18,921 nt of DNA from Melioribacteraceae bacterium (GTDB taxonomy: Bacteria > Bacteroidota > Ignavibacteria > Ignavibacteriales > Melioribacteraceae): the NCBI GenBank assembly GCA_015486905.1, contig WFQV01000005.1:1-18921 (forward strand), read 5' to 3'. Below the pieces are notes generated by a model. It ran no database searches. It saw only the letters and a program-made list of their open reading frames with translations, and had not been told where the DNA came from. A program made the position numbers and the translations under genes. Of this stretch, positions 6,322 through 14,143 are shown piece by piece; position 1 is the first letter of the stretch, and each line of letters opens with the position of its first letter.

Positions 6322-7142
6322 AAATCGACTTGGATTTAAAATATGAAAACTTAATTGCAGCTCTAAAATCACAAGCCCCTTTTGAACCTGAGCTTGCTTT
6401 GATTTTAGGCAGCGGCTTAGGCGACTTTGCAAATTCAATCGAAAAGGAATTAAGCATTCCTACCGAATCCCTCCCCGATTACCCGAAGTCCACCGTAACG
6501 GGTCACAAAGGATTTATTCATTTCGGAAAATTTCAAAATAAAAATCTGATTTTGTTTCAGGGAAGAATCCACTTCTACGAAGGCTATTCTTTGGAACAAG
6601 TAGTTCTACCGGTTTTCATTGCAAACAGTCTCAATGCAAAAAGAATTATTTTAACCAATGCGGCGGGCGGAATAAACCAAAACTTCAAAGCGGGAGACTT
6701 AATGCTGACAACGGCATTTTACCCTCTTTTTATTAAAAAAGAATTGGCAGGAATTTTAGGTTCGCCGGACGTTGAAACAAAAAACAGATTCCTCGATTTC
6801 CCATCGAAAAAATTTAACGAGACAATTAGAAATGCGGCAGTACAAAGCAAAATTTACTTGAGGGAAGGAAGTTACTGGTACTCCAAAGGTCCCAATTACG
6901 AAACGCCCGCCGAAATAAAAATGATGTTAAAATTCGGCGCCGCCGCCGTAGGAATGTCAACCGTTCATGAAGCAATTACTGCAAATTATTTCGGACTGCA
7001 AGTTGCCGCAATTTCTTTAATTACCAATTTAGCCGCCGGAATTTCCGCCGAGAAACTTTCTCACAAAGAAGTAATGGAAGCCGGCGAGAAAGCAAAACCC
7101 CGCTTTGAAAAATTGATTAAAAGCATAATCGAATTTATTTGA
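6318..7142 (+). CDS. Purine nucleoside phosphorylase (PNP/MTAP family)
   Basis: This enzyme splits purine nucleosides with phosphate to the free base and (deoxy)ribose-1-phosphate. It belongs to the trimeric, mammalian-like PNP class. Phosphate-binding elements are G31-S-G-L-G35, G62-H-K-G65 and Q81-G-R-I-H-F-Y-E-G. The N-A-A-G-G motif is at 114-118. Base-binding elements are G181-P-N-Y-E-T (Y184/E185 correspond to human F200/E201) and T226-N227 (human N243). V-G-M-S-T-V at 201-206 is also conserved. The start is TTG at 6318, overlapping the permease stop (TTGA). No in-frame ATG occurs before residue 128, and the N-terminus is already complete from the TTG, so a TTG start is well supported. 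The methylthioadenosine-type reading is less likely given the salvage context. Confidence 0.93.
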   Translation: MKIDLDLKYENLIAALKSQAPFEPELALILGSGLGDFANSIEKELSIPTESLPDYPKSTVTGHKGFIHFGKFQNKNLILFQGRIHFYEGYSLEQVVLPVFIANSLNAKRIILTNAAGGINQNFKAGDLMLTTAFYPLFIKKELAGILGSPDVETKNRFLDFPSKKFNETIRNAAVQSKIYLREGSYWYSKGPNYETPAEIKMMLKFGAAAVGMSTVHEAITANYFGLQVAAISLITNLAAGISAEKLSHKEVMEAGEKAKPRFEKLIKSIIEFI

Positions 7143-7160
7143 ATTTCCATCTCCGCCAAA

Positions 7161-8768
7161 ATGATTAAAAGCTATTTTTACCTTTACCGTTTCGTCTCCG
7201 AAAATCAAAAGTTGCTTGCTAGTGCCACGGTAACGGAGATTTACACACAGGAAAAGAACAAACTCTTTTTGGCAATACCAACGGATGAATTGCCCTTTAG
7301 ACATTTAATAATAGACGCTAATCAAAATTTTACATCGCTTTTAATTAAGGACGAACACCGTAAAGCAAAGAAAAATTTTAAGAACTTCATCACGGAACGG
7401 CTTCCGGCAACAATTAACAATATTCAAATTTGTGACAAGGACAGAGTTCTGAAATTCATACTCGGCAGTTTTGAAATTTACTTCTCCGTAATGGGTTCCA
7501 AAAGCAACATTTACTTTGCACTCCCGGGAGAAATTGTGCCCTTCAGAAAATTAAAACTTGAAAACGTTGAAGGATTTTTACAGTCGAAAAATTTTGTCTT
7601 CCCGGAAATTCCCTTTAAATTTCCGAAAGAGTCGCCCCGTGATTTCGTTTCATTAAAAAAAGAATTTCCTTTCCTGAATAAATTCATTCAAAACGAATAT
7701 GTTGCTGAAATCGATTCGCTTGAAAATGAACTTGACTCAACGGCACTGGAAAATATTTGCAACAAAATTTTAACCGATGATATTTCAATCGGGCTGAACG
7801 AAACCGATTACTCAATTAAAATGTTCCCTTCAAGTTGGAAAACATTTCAAGACCTTACCGAACTTGCCCGGCACAAAACATTTAACGATGCTTTGATTTC
7901 TTACTTCTCTTTTTACTACCGCTTTACGAAGGAAAGTAAATTAAAGAAAGAATTAAACGCATTATTAAATCAGCAGCTGGACAAACTTTCCAACCGTTTG
8001 AACGAATTAAAAAACCGTATCGAGGAAGGTTCGAAAGAAAACATTTACAGAAAATACGCCGACTTGCTCGCCGTTTACCGCAACAAGATTTTTAAAGGAA
8101 TGCCGGAAATTCAAGTTGCCGACTTTGAGACAAGCAAAGAAATTACAATAACGCTCGACGTCAAACTCAGCGCACAACAGAACATCGAAAAATATTATTC
8201 TAAAGCACGAAACGAAAAAATTAGTTTTGAAAAATCCGCCGAACTTTTTAACGAAAGCAAAGAAAAATATTTGAGATTATTTGAATTACGACGGAGACTT
8301 GATGATATTAGAGATTTAAAAGAATTGGAATTATTAAAGAAAAATTTGTCAAAAGGCAAAGTGAAAACAGGTGAGCAAAGCAGAATAAAATTCCGCCATT
8401 TTTTAATTGACGGACGCTACCATTTATTCGTGGGCAGGGACAGTCACGACAACGACGAGTTGACTTTCCGCTTTGCAAAACAGAATGACTTTTGGTTCCA
8501 CGCTCGCGGCTACGCCGGTTCACACACAGTTTTAAGAAACGACAATCCGAAAGAAAAAATTCCAAAAAATATTTTAAAAGCCGCGGCTTCCGTAGCGGCT
8601 TTTTACAGTAAAGGGAAAACCGCGGGACTTGTACCGGTTTCCTACACCTTTCGAAAATACGTTAGAAAGAAAAAAGGGATGGAGCCGGGGAAAGTTCTGC
8701 TTCAGCGAGAAGATACTTTAATTGTTAAACCTGAAATACCAACAAATTGTGAGCAAATCTTTGAATAA
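7161..8768 (+). CDS. rqcH: RqcH-like NFACT protein (ribosome quality control)
   Basis: NFACT-family proteins (RqcH, eukaryotic Rqc2/NEMF; older name fibronectin-binding protein) bind the obstructed 50S subunit and recruit Ala-tRNA to add a C-terminal alanine tail to stalled chains. This 535-residue protein has a divergent NFACT-N domain, a D94-R95 pair (matching D97/R98 of Bacillus subtilis RqcH, needed for tRNA recruitment), a helical middle, a charged coiled coil at about 255-395, and a clear NFACT-R domain from about 411. The last contains V-G-R-D-S-H-D-N-D-E-L-T and F-W-F-H-A-R-G-Y-A-G-S-H, then K-Y-V-R-K-K-K-G. There is no extra C-terminal NFACT-C domain. ATG 7161 is 18 bases after the phosphorylase stop and lacks a Shine-Dalgarno sequence. 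The 3' end overlaps the next gene by about 20 bases. Confidence 0.88.
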   Translation: MIKSYFYLYRFVSENQKLLASATVTEIYTQEKNKLFLAIPTDELPFRHLIIDANQNFTSLLIKDEHRKAKKNFKNFITERLPATINNIQICDKDRVLKFILGSFEIYFSVMGSKSNIYFALPGEIVPFRKLKLENVEGFLQSKNFVFPEIPFKFPKESPRDFVSLKKEFPFLNKFIQNEYVAEIDSLENELDSTALENICNKILTDDISIGLNETDYSIKMFPSSWKTFQDLTELARHKTFNDALISYFSFYYRFTKESKLKKELNALLNQQLDKLSNRLNELKNRIEEGSKENIYRKYADLLAVYRNKIFKGMPEIQVADFETSKEITITLDVKLSAQQNIEKYYSKARNEKISFEKSAELFNESKEKYLRLFELRRRLDDIRDLKELELLKKNLSKGKVKTGEQSRIKFRHFLIDGRYHLFVGRDSHDNDELTFRFAKQNDFWFHARGYAGSHTVLRNDNPKEKIPKNILKAAASVAAFYSKGKTAGLVPVSYTFRKYVRKKKGMEPGKVLLQREDTLIVKPEIPTNCEQIFE

Positions 8769-9126
8769 TTTAACATTAGCAAAAGCAAGAATATCAGTCG
8801 CAAACGGCGACTTGGATTTAAGCCGAGCCTACGACGCATTAAAGGAAGGCAACATCGGCAAAGTAAGAACGGCGGCACGCAGAGCTGCCGGATATTACCT
8901 CGAAGCTGTAAATTTACTCGAACCCAACGAACTTTACGGCACTCATTTTATGTCATTCTTACGAGGCATCGCCGAGGATGCTTCGGTGCCGGAAGACGTA
9001 CGGAAATGCGGTTCCGATTTAACTCAGCGTCTCTCCGATTTAAATTTGAGCGGCGAAGACGCCCTCTCATGTGCCAACAAAATAATAGACTATTGCAAAG
9101 AAAAACTCAAGGATTACCTTGATTAA
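8749..9126 (+). CDS. Small HEPN-like helical protein
   Basis: This is an all-helical protein of about 125 residues that resembles a HEPN domain. It opens S-K-S-L-N-N-L-T-L-A-K-A-R-I, has a central R-A-A-G-Y-Y-L-E-A-V helix, then a Y-G-T-H-F segment where HEPN proteins often carry a conserved His before the third helix, and a final helix ending K-E-K-L-K-D-Y-L-D. It lacks the R-x4-6-H ribonuclease motif, so catalytic RNase activity is not indicated. No ATG is available. GTG 8749 gives the typical family N-terminus; TTG 8722 and TTG 8761 are alternatives. It overlaps rqcH by about 20 bases, so it is probably translated with it. The HEPN call is from pattern recognition, and the function is unknown. 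Confidence 0.55.
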   Translation: MSKSLNNLTLAKARISVANGDLDLSRAYDALKEGNIGKVRTAARRAAGYYLEAVNLLEPNELYGTHFMSFLRGIAEDASVPEDVRKCGSDLTQRLSDLNLSGEDALSCANKIIDYCKEKLKDYLD

Positions 9127-9183
9127 TATTAAAAATCTTGAATTCCTTTTGCAAAAATTTAAATGGTAAACAATTAAATTGAA

Positions 9184-10248
9184 ATGAGATTAAAACTTCT
9201 AAAAGAAAAAGAGAAGATTAAAAAAATTTTAATAATCAAACTTCGAGGAATCGGCGATGTTGTTTTGTCAACAATAGTCTTGGAAAACCTCCGTCAAGAT
9301 TTCCCGAATGCAAAGATTGATTTCCTTACTCAAAAGGCGAGCCTTCCGGTTTTGGAACCCTTGCCTTCGATTAATGAAGTTTTAATCTTTGACCGCGCTT
9401 CCACTTGGAACAGAATTCGTTTGATGTACGGAGTACGTAAAAGAAAATACGATTTGGTTTTCGATTTCTTCTCAAATCCGAGTACGGCGCAAATCACTCT
9501 TTTCTCTGCGGCAAAATTCCGTGCCGGCTTTCCCTACAGAGGGAGAAAATACGCTTACAATCTTTACGGTGTTGAAGAACGGACTAAATTTCACGTAGCG
9601 CAACTTCACCTCGAGTTCTTAAAAAAATTAGGGCTCACGCATTCCTCAACCTCTTTTCAAGTGGGACTAACGGAGAATGACTTAACGTTTGCACAAAATT
9701 TTTACAAGGGGAATAATTTAAACTACTCTAATACCGTAGTAATCAGCCCCAGCGGGGGATGGGCTTCAAAAAAATGTGAGCCTGAAAAATTTGCCGAAAT
9801 TGCTCAGGCGGTCTTTGAAAAATACAAAGCTAAAATTTTAATTGTCTGGGGTCCGGGCGACGTACAGGACGCAAAAAGAATTCACGAATTGTTAGGGCGT
9901 AACTCGGTTTTAGCTCCCTCAACATCCATTCGCCAAATGACCGCCTTGATGAAATACGCCACGGCGGTAATTGCTAACGACAGCGGACCGATGCATTTGG
10001 CGGCTGCGGTAGGCACTCCAACTCTTGCACTGCACGGGCCTACAAGTCCTCATCTTCAAGGTCCGTTCGGTACTAAACATGAGTGGGTTCGATACGAGGA
10101 GTTGGATTGCATCGAATGTAATTTGTTGGAATGCCCGCGGAATCATGAATGCTTTACTCAACTACCTTTGGAAAATGTAATGGCTAAATTTGAAAAATTA
10201 GTAAGTAAAAATTCTCTGTTCGCCTTTGATTCAAAGGAGAGAGATTAA
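9184..10248 (+). CDS. Glycosyltransferase family 9 (heptosyltransferase-like), copy 1
   Basis: This is a GT-B fold transferase of CAZy family 9, the family of LPS heptosyltransferases (WaaC/WaaF/WaaQ), which move ADP-heptose onto inner-core sugars at the inner face of the inner membrane. It is 354 residues long. The N-terminal I-K-L-R-G-I-G-D-V-V-L-S-T (about 19-31) is the acceptor-side signature, and N265-D-S-G-P-M-H-L is the donor-phosphate/ribose signature. V-I-S-P-S-G-G-W-A-S-K-K-C lies between. The C-terminal part has a C-x2-C-x4-C-x5-C cluster (D-C-I-E-C-N-L-L-E-C), seen in many family members. ATG 9184 follows a 57-base gap with no clear terminator. The stop abuts the next ATG directly. 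Donor and acceptor sugars are not known. Confidence 0.92.
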   Translation: MRLKLLKEKEKIKKILIIKLRGIGDVVLSTIVLENLRQDFPNAKIDFLTQKASLPVLEPLPSINEVLIFDRASTWNRIRLMYGVRKRKYDLVFDFFSNPSTAQITLFSAAKFRAGFPYRGRKYAYNLYGVEERTKFHVAQLHLEFLKKLGLTHSSTSFQVGLTENDLTFAQNFYKGNNLNYSNTVVISPSGGWASKKCEPEKFAEIAQAVFEKYKAKILIVWGPGDVQDAKRIHELLGRNSVLAPSTSIRQMTALMKYATAVIANDSGPMHLAAAVGTPTLALHGPTSPHLQGPFGTKHEWVRYEELDCIECNLLECPRNHECFTQLPLENVMAKFEKLVSKNSLFAFDSKERD

Positions 10249-11322
10249 ATGCTGAAAGAAATGGAAGTGGCACTGAGGCATTTTCTGCTGAACTTTCTGC
10301 TGATTTTCAGCAAAGGCAGGAAAGGTACTAAGCCGGAGCTGAAAGCAGGTGACAAAATTTTGTTGATTCGTCTAAACAGAATCGGTGATGCCTTGATTAC
10401 CACTCCTTTGATTGAAGTCCTTTCAAAATTCGGCGGCTTTGAAATTTTCGTCCTGGCAGACAGAAAAAATAAATTTGTTTTTGGGAACAATCCTTATGTG
10501 AAAAAAATATTCGAGTTTCAAAAGGGTTTTGCCGGATTTTTCCGAACAATTAAAATGCTCAATAAATTTAATTTCCCGTTAGTAATCGATACACACCCGG
10601 ACGTTTCAACAACCGTCTCTTTCATTATTGCTTCGCTTAAAAACACCTTTACGCTTTCTTTTGCAAAAGGCAACGAAAAAATTTATTCCGAAACAATTCA
10701 AATTTTGAACAAAGAAAAATTTCGAATTGCCGAATGGCTTTTACAGTTTGCCGATTATTTAAATATTGATTATTCGAAAAAAGAGATAAACATTACTTAC
10801 AAACCCGGGGCGGAGTCCTTAAGCTTCGCTGAAAAAGAAATTGCCAAGATAAATCCCGGGGAAAAATTCCTCTTCGGAATAAATATTTCCGCCGGCAGCG
10901 AAGCAAGATTTTGGGGAATTAAAAACTTTACAAAACTTTTAAATTCAGTAAAGGGATTTAACGTTGTAACAATAGTACTCTGCACACCCTCGGACGTTGA
11001 AAAAGCCGAAATAATTGCTCAAGGTCGATGCCCTATTCTCGCGCCCGATACTTTCGATAAATTTGCCGCAATGATTTCAAAACTTGATTTATTATTTACA
11101 CCTGACACCTCAGCGGTCCATTTGGCTTCGGCTTTTAAAATTCCTATCTTTGAAATTTACGTGAAGTACAAAATAACCGGAAACGAATGGTATCCCCTCA
11201 ATACCGATTTCGATATTGTAACAACTGAAGAGCCTAATTTTAATAATCTTAGCTTTGAAAAAGTTGAAAAGAAATTTCTCGATTTTTTTCAAAAACATTT
11301 GACAAATCAAATGACCGACTAA
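10249..11322 (+). CDS. Glycosyltransferase family 9, copy 2 (divergent)
   Basis: This is a second family 9 GT-B protein, 357 residues, preceded by a hydrophobic/basic N-terminal helix (F-L-L-N-F-L-L-I-F-S-K-G-R-K) that could sit on the membrane surface. The acceptor-side signature is R-L-N-R-I-G-D-A-L-I-T-T-P at about 41-53. The donor signature is altered to T-P-D-T-S-A-V-H-L-A-S-A near residue 284, replacing the usual D-S-G-P-M-H. It lacks the C-terminal cysteine cluster of copy 1. The start is certain: AAAGGAGA at 10233-10240 precedes ATG 10249, directly after the copy 1 stop. The altered donor loop suggests a different sugar donor, or weakened activity, compared with copy 1. Confidence 0.88.
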   Translation: MLKEMEVALRHFLLNFLLIFSKGRKGTKPELKAGDKILLIRLNRIGDALITTPLIEVLSKFGGFEIFVLADRKNKFVFGNNPYVKKIFEFQKGFAGFFRTIKMLNKFNFPLVIDTHPDVSTTVSFIIASLKNTFTLSFAKGNEKIYSETIQILNKEKFRIAEWLLQFADYLNIDYSKKEINITYKPGAESLSFAEKEIAKINPGEKFLFGINISAGSEARFWGIKNFTKLLNSVKGFNVVTIVLCTPSDVEKAEIIAQGRCPILAPDTFDKFAAMISKLDLLFTPDTSAVHLASAFKIPIFEIYVKYKITGNEWYPLNTDFDIVTTEEPNFNNLSFEKVEKKFLDFFQKHLTNQMTD

Positions 11323-11342
11323 CTTAGGAGACGTTACCAAAG

Positions 11343-12482
11343 ATGAAAAAAATACCCGACTGTAAAAAATTTACCGGTTACAAACCATGCTATCCCGACC
11401 ACAACTGCTGGACGGATGGTTGTAAAGACCCCGAACCGTTCGGGACAAGAATTGTTATTATTAACCTTGACGCAATGGGCGACGTTTTAATGACCACTGC
11501 TCAACTTGCCGGCATTAAACGCAAATATCCTGTTTCCACAATTTATTGGGTAACTTTAAAAATCGCAGCACCGTTGCTTAACAATAATCCTTACATCGAT
11601 AAGGTATTCGAATACAATTTTGAATCCCTTTCGATTTTAAGTCAAATGAAATTTGACGTTGTAATGAACGTTGACAAATCAATGCGTTCCGGCGCGCTGA
11701 CAATGTCCCTCGACGCACCGAAAAAATTGGGCTTCGGCATTAACGAGCGTGGACAAATAATTCCGCTTAACAAAGGAGCCGAATACAATTATTTACTTGG
11801 AATGGACGACCATTTAAAATTTAAAGTTAATCAGAGAACGGGGCAAGATTACCTTGCCGAAACGTTTGAACTTGATTACCAACGGGACGATTACGTATTT
11901 TTTCTTTCTGAGGAAGAAAAGAAATTCGTTGAAGAGTACAAAGAAAAAGTCGGCATAACCGACGGAGATGAAATCATTGCGTTCAATACGGGCTGCTCAA
12001 ATCTTTACCCTAATAAAAAGATGACGCTTGAACAACACGCCGTACTAATTGAAAGATTTTTAAGTTACAACAGATTTAAAATAATGCTCCTCGGCGGTCC
12101 GGAGGACACGGAGCGGAATGCAATTCTTGAAGAGCAATTCAAAGGAAAGATTATTAACACACCGACAAATATGGGCGTTCGCAAAGGCGCGTGTTTCGAA
12201 AGTATTCCGCAGGTAGTAATTACAGGCGACTCTTTCGGAATGCACTTGGCAATAGCTCTTAAAAAATATGTTATTGCTTGGTTCGGTTTAAGCTGTTGGA
12301 CGGAAATAGATTTGTACGACAGAGGTGTAAAACTTTACCCTGAAGGACTTGCCTGCGCGCCCTGTTGGAAGAAGGAATGCCCTTACAACCTTGAATGTAT
12401 TCAAATGATTGATTTGGAAAGAATTGAAAAAGAAGCGGTAAAATATTTTGATGAACTTCGAAGAAAAAATCAAACAAATTAA
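11343..12482 (+). CDS. Glycosyltransferase family 9, copy 3, cysteine-flanked
   Basis: This is a third family 9 protein, 379 residues. It begins with a cysteine cluster C7-x8-C16-x5-C22-x4-C27 (D-C-K-K-F-T-G-Y-K-P-C), a leader I have seen on one subgroup of family 9 enzymes. It continues with I-I-N-L-D-A-M-G-D-V-L-M-T-T (acceptor side) and T-G-D-S-F-G-M-H-L-A-I-A (donor side). Near the C-terminus is C-A-P-C-W-K-K-E-C-P-Y-N-L-E-C. The eight cysteines in two four-Cys sets could bind a metal or iron-sulfur cluster, or form disulfides; no family biochemistry known to me settles which. AGGAG at 11326-11330 precedes ATG 11343 by 12 bases. The 3' end overlaps the next gene by 32 bases. Donor and acceptor are unknown. 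Confidence 0.88.
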   Translation: MKKIPDCKKFTGYKPCYPDHNCWTDGCKDPEPFGTRIVIINLDAMGDVLMTTAQLAGIKRKYPVSTIYWVTLKIAAPLLNNNPYIDKVFEYNFESLSILSQMKFDVVMNVDKSMRSGALTMSLDAPKKLGFGINERGQIIPLNKGAEYNYLLGMDDHLKFKVNQRTGQDYLAETFELDYQRDDYVFFLSEEEKKFVEEYKEKVGITDGDEIIAFNTGCSNLYPNKKMTLEQHAVLIERFLSYNRFKIMLLGGPEDTERNAILEEQFKGKIINTPTNMGVRKGACFESIPQVVITGDSFGMHLAIALKKYVIAWFGLSCWTEIDLYDRGVKLYPEGLACAPCWKKECPYNLECIQMIDLERIEKEAVKYFDELRRKNQTN

Positions 12483-13329
12483 AAGACCGTTGGTTTTAGA
12501 CGGTGCAATGGGAGCGCTTTTGCAGTCGAAAGGATTAAGCATTGACCAGCATTTGTGGGCTTCAATTCTGAATGTAACGGCACCCGAAGAGGTCAAGGCT
12601 TTACACACGGCTTACATTGACGCCGGTGCCGAAATAATCACTACCAACACGTTTCGTACAAACCCTGCCTTGTTGGAAATTTCTTCCTATGACTTTGATT
12701 TAAGGGACTTTGTATTTCAATCAGTAGAAATAGCAAAAGAAGCAGTTGAAGGGAAGGACATCCTTATTGCCGGTTCCAACGCTCCTGCGGAGGACTGCTA
12801 CCAAAAAGAAGTAACATTGAGCAAAGAAAAAATAATTTACAATCATTCAAAACATATTGAATTACTTTGGGAAGCAGGAGTAGATTTCATTTTAAACGAA
12901 ACCCAAAGTCACTTGTTCGAAATTAAATTTGTTTCGGAGTTTTGCGAAAGGAACGACATCCCTTTCGTAACCAGCCTTTTCTTTGACGGAAATCTTAACT
13001 TACTAAGTGGCGAACCTTTAACCGCTGGAATTGAGACAGTGCTTGCTCACAATCCCATTGCGGTAAGTTTTAATTGTATTTTACCTCAAACGTTTAAGAA
13101 ATTTTTCCACGGTTTTGATTTGAATTTCAATTGGGGATTTTACTTTAACTGCGGCGGTGAAAATTACGAGGACAAAGAAATCATCTCCGCGATTACACCG
13201 GAGAAATACATTGAAAAAATCAAAGACATAGTTAACGAAAGTATTGTTTTTATTGGGTCTTGCTGTGGTTCCACTCCAGCGCACACGGCAGCAATTAGAA
13301 AATTTTTGGAGGAGAGTTTTGAAAGTTAA
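12451..13329 (+). CDS. Homocysteine S-methyltransferase family protein
   Basis: This is a zinc-dependent thiol methyltransferase of the Pfam S-methyl_trans family (MmuM, BHMT, the N-terminal module of MetH). It would methylate homocysteine to methionine from S-methylmethionine, a betaine or another donor. At 292 residues it is the stand-alone domain, without folate- or cobalamin-binding modules. D17-G-A-M-G21 and I-T-T-N-T-F-R-T are the family motifs. Zinc ligands are C209 (S-F-N-C) and C281-C282 in G-S-C-C-G-S-T-P-A-H. The start is ATG 12451, since the preceding TTG gains nothing. It overlaps the third glycosyltransferase by 32 bases and ispE by 11 bases, so all three appear translationally linked, though no shared pathway is obvious. 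The methyl donor cannot be read from the sequence. Confidence 0.88.
   Translation: MNFEEKIKQIKRPLVLDGAMGALLQSKGLSIDQHLWASILNVTAPEEVKALHTAYIDAGAEIITTNTFRTNPALLEISSYDFDLRDFVFQSVEIAKEAVEGKDILIAGSNAPAEDCYQKEVTLSKEKIIYNHSKHIELLWEAGVDFILNETQSHLFEIKFVSEFCERNDIPFVTSLFFDGNLNLLSGEPLTAGIETVLAHNPIAVSFNCILPQTFKKFFHGFDLNFNWGFYFNCGGENYEDKEIISAITPEKYIEKIKDIVNESIVFIGSCCGSTPAHTAAIRKFLEESFES
13308..13314 (+). promoter_or_regulatory. Ribosome binding site fixing the ispE TTG start
   Basis: GGAGGAG lies just before TTG 13319, inside the end of the methyltransferase gene. It decides the start: the next protein residues, K-V-K-A-P-A-K-I-N, are the conserved IspE N-terminus, while the open frame from 13244 is only a methyltransferase shadow. 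Confidence 0.8.
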
Positions 13330-14137
13330 AGCTCCTGCTAAAATAAACATCGGGTTAAACATTGTTCGTAAAAGGCAGGACGGTTACCACGACCTTGAAA
13401 CTTTATTTTACCCGTTGAAAAATCTTTACGATGTTATTTTAATCGAAGAGAGTAAATCTCTCGAAATATTTACCGACTCCTCAGTTCTAAAAACACGCGA
13501 AGATAATTTAATTTACGGAGCAGTTAAACTTCTAAGTGAAGAAATTGGGAAAGAAATAAATGTTAAAATAAATCTCGAAAAAAATATTCCAATCGGCGGT
13601 GGTTTGGGCGGTGGAAGTTCCGACGCAGCGGCTACGTTGATTGCAACTAACAAGTTTTTAAATTTAGGCATTTCACTTTCACGACTTGCAGAGCTTGCAC
13701 TGCAATTAGGTTCCGACGTACCCTTTTTTCTCGAAGCCCAACCGGCTTTCGGTTTTTCACGGGGAGAAATTCTACAAAAAGCTCGGATAACAATAGACCT
13801 CCCAATTTTATTGGTCAATCCCAACATTCACATTTCCACATCAGAAGCGTTTTCCAAAATTACACCTCTCAAACCGGAACAATCGCTTAAAAATATTATT
13901 TCCGGATTTCCACACCCTAATTTCTGGAAAGGGAGGATCACTAATGATTTTGAGAATATTTTGTTCGACGAATTCCCTATTTTGAAAAATATTAAATCCC
14001 AGCTTTATGCAAGCGGCGCACTTTTTGCTTTAATGAGCGGGACAGGTTCAACGGTTTACGGAATTTTTAACGATAAGGGCAATGCCGTACATGCACAACA
14101 AAAGTTTTCAAACCACTATTGGACGAAAATAGTTTGA
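13319..14137 (+). CDS. ispE: 4-diphosphocytidyl-2-C-methyl-D-erythritol kinase
   Basis: This GHMP kinase phosphorylates CDP-methylerythritol in the MEP isoprenoid pathway, in the cytosol. From the TTG it is 272 residues, normal for IspE. The N-terminal K-A-P-A-K8-I-N-I-G-L carries the catalytic-site lysine. The ATP loop P91-I-G-G-G-L-G-G-G-S-S-D-A-A-A is complete. G131-S-D133-V-P-F supplies the catalytic aspartate. The third GHMP motif, L-M-S-G-T-G-S-T-V, is at about 238-246. The TTG start is backed by a strong GGAGGAG. It overlaps the upstream methyltransferase by 11 bases and ends 6 bases before the CDF transporter. Its presence shows the organism makes isoprenoids by the MEP route. Confidence 0.95.
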   Translation: MKVKAPAKINIGLNIVRKRQDGYHDLETLFYPLKNLYDVILIEESKSLEIFTDSSVLKTREDNLIYGAVKLLSEEIGKEINVKINLEKNIPIGGGLGGGSSDAAATLIATNKFLNLGISLSRLAELALQLGSDVPFFLEAQPAFGFSRGEILQKARITIDLPILLVNPNIHISTSEAFSKITPLKPEQSLKNIISGFPHPNFWKGRITNDFENILFDEFPILKNIKSQLYASGALFALMSGTGSTVYGIFNDKGNAVHAQQKFSNHYWTKIV

Positions 14138-14143
14138 CCTAAT

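Noticed and set aside
7029..7304. Minus-strand 91-codon open frame across the phosphorylase/rqcH junction
   Set aside because: It is antisense to two confidently coding genes and has no recognisable features.
13244..13318. N-terminal extension of IspE
   Set aside because: It overlaps the zinc-site end of the methyltransferase gene. TTG 13319 with GGAGGAG gives the conserved IspE beginning.
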